From Cytophagaceae bacterium (GTDB lineage Bacteria > Bacteroidota > Bacteroidia > Cytophagales > Cyclobacteriaceae): a stretch of DNA of 64,000 nt. Of this stretch, positions 61,424 to 64,000 are shown piece by piece. The notes beneath the pieces were generated by a model. It was not told where the DNA came from. It searched no databases and saw only the letters and a list, made by a program, of their open reading frames with translations. The position numbers and the translations under genes are program-made. Each line of letters opens with the position of its first letter. The stretch's first letter is position 1. The stretch is from the NCBI GenBank assembly GCA_006969745.1, contig CP030886.1, positions 1,709,234 through 1,773,233 of the forward strand. Direction: 5' to 3'.

Positions 61424-64000
61424 CTACAAAGTTCGTTTAACTTCTTTGACCTCAAAGCCTTCGATGATGTCCCCGACTTTAATATCATTGAAGTTTTTAA
61501 TGCTTAGTCCACATTCATATCCATTCTTAACCTCAGCCACATCTTCCTTGAACCTCTTCAGCTGGTTAATCTCACCAGTATATACCACTATACCATCTCG
61601 AACCAAACGAACTTGATTAGATCGCTTCACTATACCATCTGTAACGTAGCAACCGGCCACTGTACCTACTTTAGAAATTTTGAAAACATCACGAACCTCA
61701 ATATTTCCAGTGATTACCTCTTCACTGGTAGGCTCCAACATGCCTTCCATTGCATCCTTCACATCATTAATTGCGTCATAAATGATCGAATACAATCTTA
61801 TTTCTATTTCCTCAGTTTCAGCAAGTTTTCTTGCTCCTCCGGATGGTCTTACCTGGAATCCAACAATAACAGCATCAGATGCCGAAGCTAACAATACGTC
61901 AGATTCAGAGATTTGACCCACTGCCTTGTGAAGAATATTGACTTGAACTTCTTCAGTGGATAGTTTAAGTAATGAGTCTGCAAGTGCTTCAATAGAACCA
62001 TCAACATCACCCTTCACAATTACATTTAGCTCCTTGAAGCTTCCGATTGCAAGTCTTCTGCCAATTTCATCAAGTGTAATATGCTTCTTAGTACGAATTG
62101 ACTGTTCTCGAAGTATTTGCTCTCTCTTGTTCGCAACCTCGCGAGCTTCGCGATCACTTTCCATCACATTGAACTTGTCGCCTGCCTGAGGTGCTCCATC
62201 AAGACCAAGCATAAGAACTGGCGTTGATGGTCCTGCCTTATCAAGCTTGTGACCTCTGTGATCAAACATGGCCTTCACTTTACCAAAATAAGGCCCGGCA
62301 AGCAATACGTCTCCAACTTTCAAGGTTCCGGCTTGAACCATAATGGTTGAAACGTAACCTCGACCTTTATCAAGAGATGCCTCTACCACTGATCCTGTGG
62401 CAGCTTTATCTGGATTGGCTTTTAATTCAAGCAACTCCGCCTCTAGCAATACTTTATCTAATAGCTCATCTATTCCTTCACCCGTCTTGGCGGAAACATG
62501 TTGACATTGATATTTTCCACCCCAGTCCTCAACTAAAATATTGATGTTGGATAGATCTTCTTTAATCTTATCCGGATTCGCATTAGGCTTATCTACCTTA
62601 TTGATAGCGATTACTATCGGAACACCAGCTACTTGTGCATGGTTTATGGCTTCTTTTGTTTGAGGCATTACTGAGTCATCTGCTGCAACCACAATGATTG
62701 CTACATCTGTGATCTTAGCCCCTCTTGCTCTCATTGCTGTAAATGCCTCGTGACCAGGTGTATCTAAGAATGCCACACGCTTGCCGCTCTCTGTCATTAC
62801 ATCATATGCCCCAATGTGCTGAGTAATACCTCCAGCTTCTCCTTCCGTCACCTTAGAATCACGGATATAATCAAGTAATGAAGTCTTACCATGATCTACG
62901 TGACCCATAATTGTTACGATTGGAGCTCTGTCAACCAATTTGCTCTCATCATCTTCTACCTCAATAATATCGGTCTCTTCCTTGGCTTCCGTAAAGTCTA
63001 CTTCATAACCAAACTCATCTGCAATTACTGTTATGGTTTCTGCATCTAATCTCTGATTGATAGATACGAACATTCCCAGGGACATGCAAGCAGAAATGAC
63101 ATCATTTGCAGTAACATCCATAAGTGATGCTAAGTCATTGGCAGAGATGTATTCTGTTACATGTAATGTTTTTGATTCCTCCTCAGCCTGTAGCTGTCTT
63201 TCTTCTTCAGCTTCAGCCTTTGCTGACCTTTTATCTTTTCTATACTTGGATCGTTGGGAACCTCCTTTGCCACTGCCACCGCTCAATTTGGCGAGCGTAG
63301 CTTTAATCTTATCTTGAATTTCTTTATCGGAAAGTTCTTCTGTTTTTCTTCCTGAAGTACTTCTTCCTCTATCGTTACGGTTTCCACCTCCGCCTCCGCC
63401 TCGTTGAGGTGGGCCTCCAGCAGATTGAATTCGTTTTCTAGGACGTTTCTTCCTGTCCTGATTTGAATCTGAAGAGGCTACCGGCTTAGGTTTATCTTTC
63501 GGGAGCTCAATTTTATCAAGAACTTTTAAGCCTCTCAGTGAGTCCGCTTTTGCCTTGATAACTTCCTTTTCGGGCTTTTCTTCCTTTTTGGCAACCGGTT
63601 TTTCTTCTTCCTTACTTGGCTCCACCTTTTTCTCTGGAGGTGTTTCCTTTTTAGGTTCCGATTTTGGCGTTTCTTCTGCTTTGGGCTCTTCCTTCTTCTC
63701 TTCGACCTTTTCTTCTTTTGCAGGCTCTTCCGATTTTGGAGGCTCTTCCTTTTTCTTCTTATCTAGGTCAATTTTACCAACCACCTTCGGTCCGTCCAGC
63801 TTGGTCTTTGCAGATATCTTTTCAGGCTCTGAGTCTGCATTCACATTGTCCTTGATCAATATCCGCTCATCCTCTTTCTTTTCCTCAGCAGTAACTTTTT
63901 CTGCGTTAATGACCAAATTATCGGTTTTTCCACCAATGGTCAACTCAGAAGCCTCTTCTTTGTCATGAGCTGAATCAGCAAATTCTCGCGCAAGCATATC
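61424..64000 (-). CDS. infB: Translation initiation factor IF-2 (5' end cut by window edge)
   Basis: IF-2 is the GTPase that brings initiator tRNA to the ribosome. The G domain has [12 protein letters not shown] (G1), GGITQHIG (G2), DTPGHEAF (G3) and NKVDKPN (G4), followed by the C-terminal beta-barrels. The frame stays open to base 64000, and its last in-window residues (LAREFADSA) correspond to the N-terminal IF-2N region rather than a start, so the gene continues beyond the window. The region between is about 250 residues rich in Lys, Glu and Pro with a Gly/Arg segment, typical of Bacteroidota IF-2. A terminator follows. Confidence 0.95.
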   Translation of the reverse strand, partial: DMLAREFADSAHDKEEASELTIGGKTDNLVINAEKVTAEEKKEDERILIKDNVNADSEPEKISAKTKLDGPKVVGKIDLDKKKKEEPPKSEEPAKEEKVEEKKEEPKAEETPKSEPKKETPPEKKVEPSKEEEKPVAKKEEKPEKEVIKAKADSLRGLKVLDKIELPKDKPKPVASSDSNQDRKKRPRKRIQSAGGPPQRGGGGGGNRNDRGRSTSGRKTEELSDKEIQDKIKATLAKLSGGSGKGGSQRSKYRKDKRSAKAEAEEERQLQAEEESKTLHVTEYISANDLASLMDVTANDVISACMSLGMFVSINQRLDAETITVIADEFGYEVDFTEAKEETDIIEVEDDESKLVDRAPIVTIMGHVDHGKTSLLDYIRDSKVTEGEAGGITQHIGAYDVMTESGKRVAFLDTPGHEAFTAMRARGAKITDVAIIVVAADDSVMPQTKEAINHAQVAGVPIVIAINKVDKPNANPDKIKEDLSNINILVEDWGGKYQCQHVSAKTGEGIDELLDKVLLEAELLELKANPDKAATGSVVEASLDKGRGYVSTIMVQAGTLKVGDVLLAGPYFGKVKAMFDHRGHKLDKAGPSTPVLMLGLDGAPQAGDKFNVMESDREAREVANKREQILREQSIRTKKHITLDEIGRRLAIGSFKELNVIVKGDVDGSIEALADSLLKLSTEEVQVNILHKAVGQISESDVLLASASDAVIVGFQVRPSGGARKLAETEEIEIRLYSIIYDAINDVKDAMEGMLEPTSEEVITGNIEVRDVFKISKVGTVAGCYVTDGIVKRSNQVRLVRDGIVVYTGEINQLKRFKEDVAEVKNGYECGLSIKNFNDIKVGDIIEGFEVKEVKRTL

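Noticed and set aside
63555..63968. 137-codon Ser/Phe-rich ORF opposite infB
   Set aside because: It is the complement of the low-complexity Lys/Glu-rich N-terminal part of IF-2.

Overview
The window is chromosomal DNA of a Bacteroidota bacterium, most likely of the order Cytophagales. The evidence is a MurF-alanine racemase fusion, a long NusB, an IF-2 with a long Lys/Glu/Pro-rich N-terminus, WG-repeat, DUF2911, DUF1573, DUF4293 and DUF3857 proteins, a secreted protein with a type IX secretion (T9SS) sorting tail, and Bacteroidota-type promoters (TAnnTTTG with an upstream TTG) without Shine-Dalgarno sequences. I see no prophage, insertion sequence, CRISPR array, rRNA or tRNA, and no gene-free stretch over 300 bases. 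Both ends cut genes: a DUF2911 protein on the left and infB on the right.

Layout. 1-6.2 kb: secreted and repeat proteins. 6.2-16.4 kb: minus-strand housekeeping genes (coaE, YbbR, yajC, a DUF1573 lipoprotein, YtxH, nusB, a leucine/valine dehydrogenase, truA) with two ABC exporters. 16.6-27.6 kb: DUF4293, htpG, a shortened DUF3857 protein, an AraC regulator with two YceI genes, a beta-lactamase-like hydrolase, an M14 peptidase and a MORN-like protein. 27.6-34.6 kb: an eight-gene minus-strand envelope operon running coaX, FadL-like porin, TPR protein, lptC, small membrane protein, CNNM/CBS protein, acyltransferase, GNAT. 34.6-45.2 kb: anmK, a second amino-acid dehydrogenase, NhaD, TerC, purEK, a 43-residue ORF, DUF2306 and murF-alr. 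45.3-49.8 kb: a membrane nucleotide cyclase and ppk1 face an HD gene and a PycTM (DUF5706) effector gene. 49.8-54.4 kb: an SdiA-regulated-type protein and a phosphoesterase-barrel protein. 54.4-60.1 kb: two paralogous histidine kinase/response regulator pairs, each divergent from an envelope or secreted protein gene. 60.2-64 kb: a HisA-like gene, a small secreted protein and infB.

Three signals stand out. First, both kinase operons carry a helically phased array of GTTAA boxes, spaced 10-11 bp, at the same distance from their -7 elements. The same array begins exactly 23 bp from the presumed -7 elements of three minus-strand genes (two DUF1573 proteins and the T9SS protein). This looks like a small envelope regulon of paralogous OmpR-type regulators. 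Second, the cyclase keeps both metal-binding aspartates but lacks the usual purine-specifying residues, and lies 2 kb from a PycTM effector gene. That gene overlaps an HD gene at an AAA-AAG-stop site where one -1 slip would give a 406-residue HD-PycTM fusion. Third, terminator hairpins are embedded in signal-peptide codons of two downstream genes, and four genes have their -7 element exactly 4 nt before ATG, suggesting leaderless mRNAs.

Functional assignments rest on reading motifs by eye; no database search was run.
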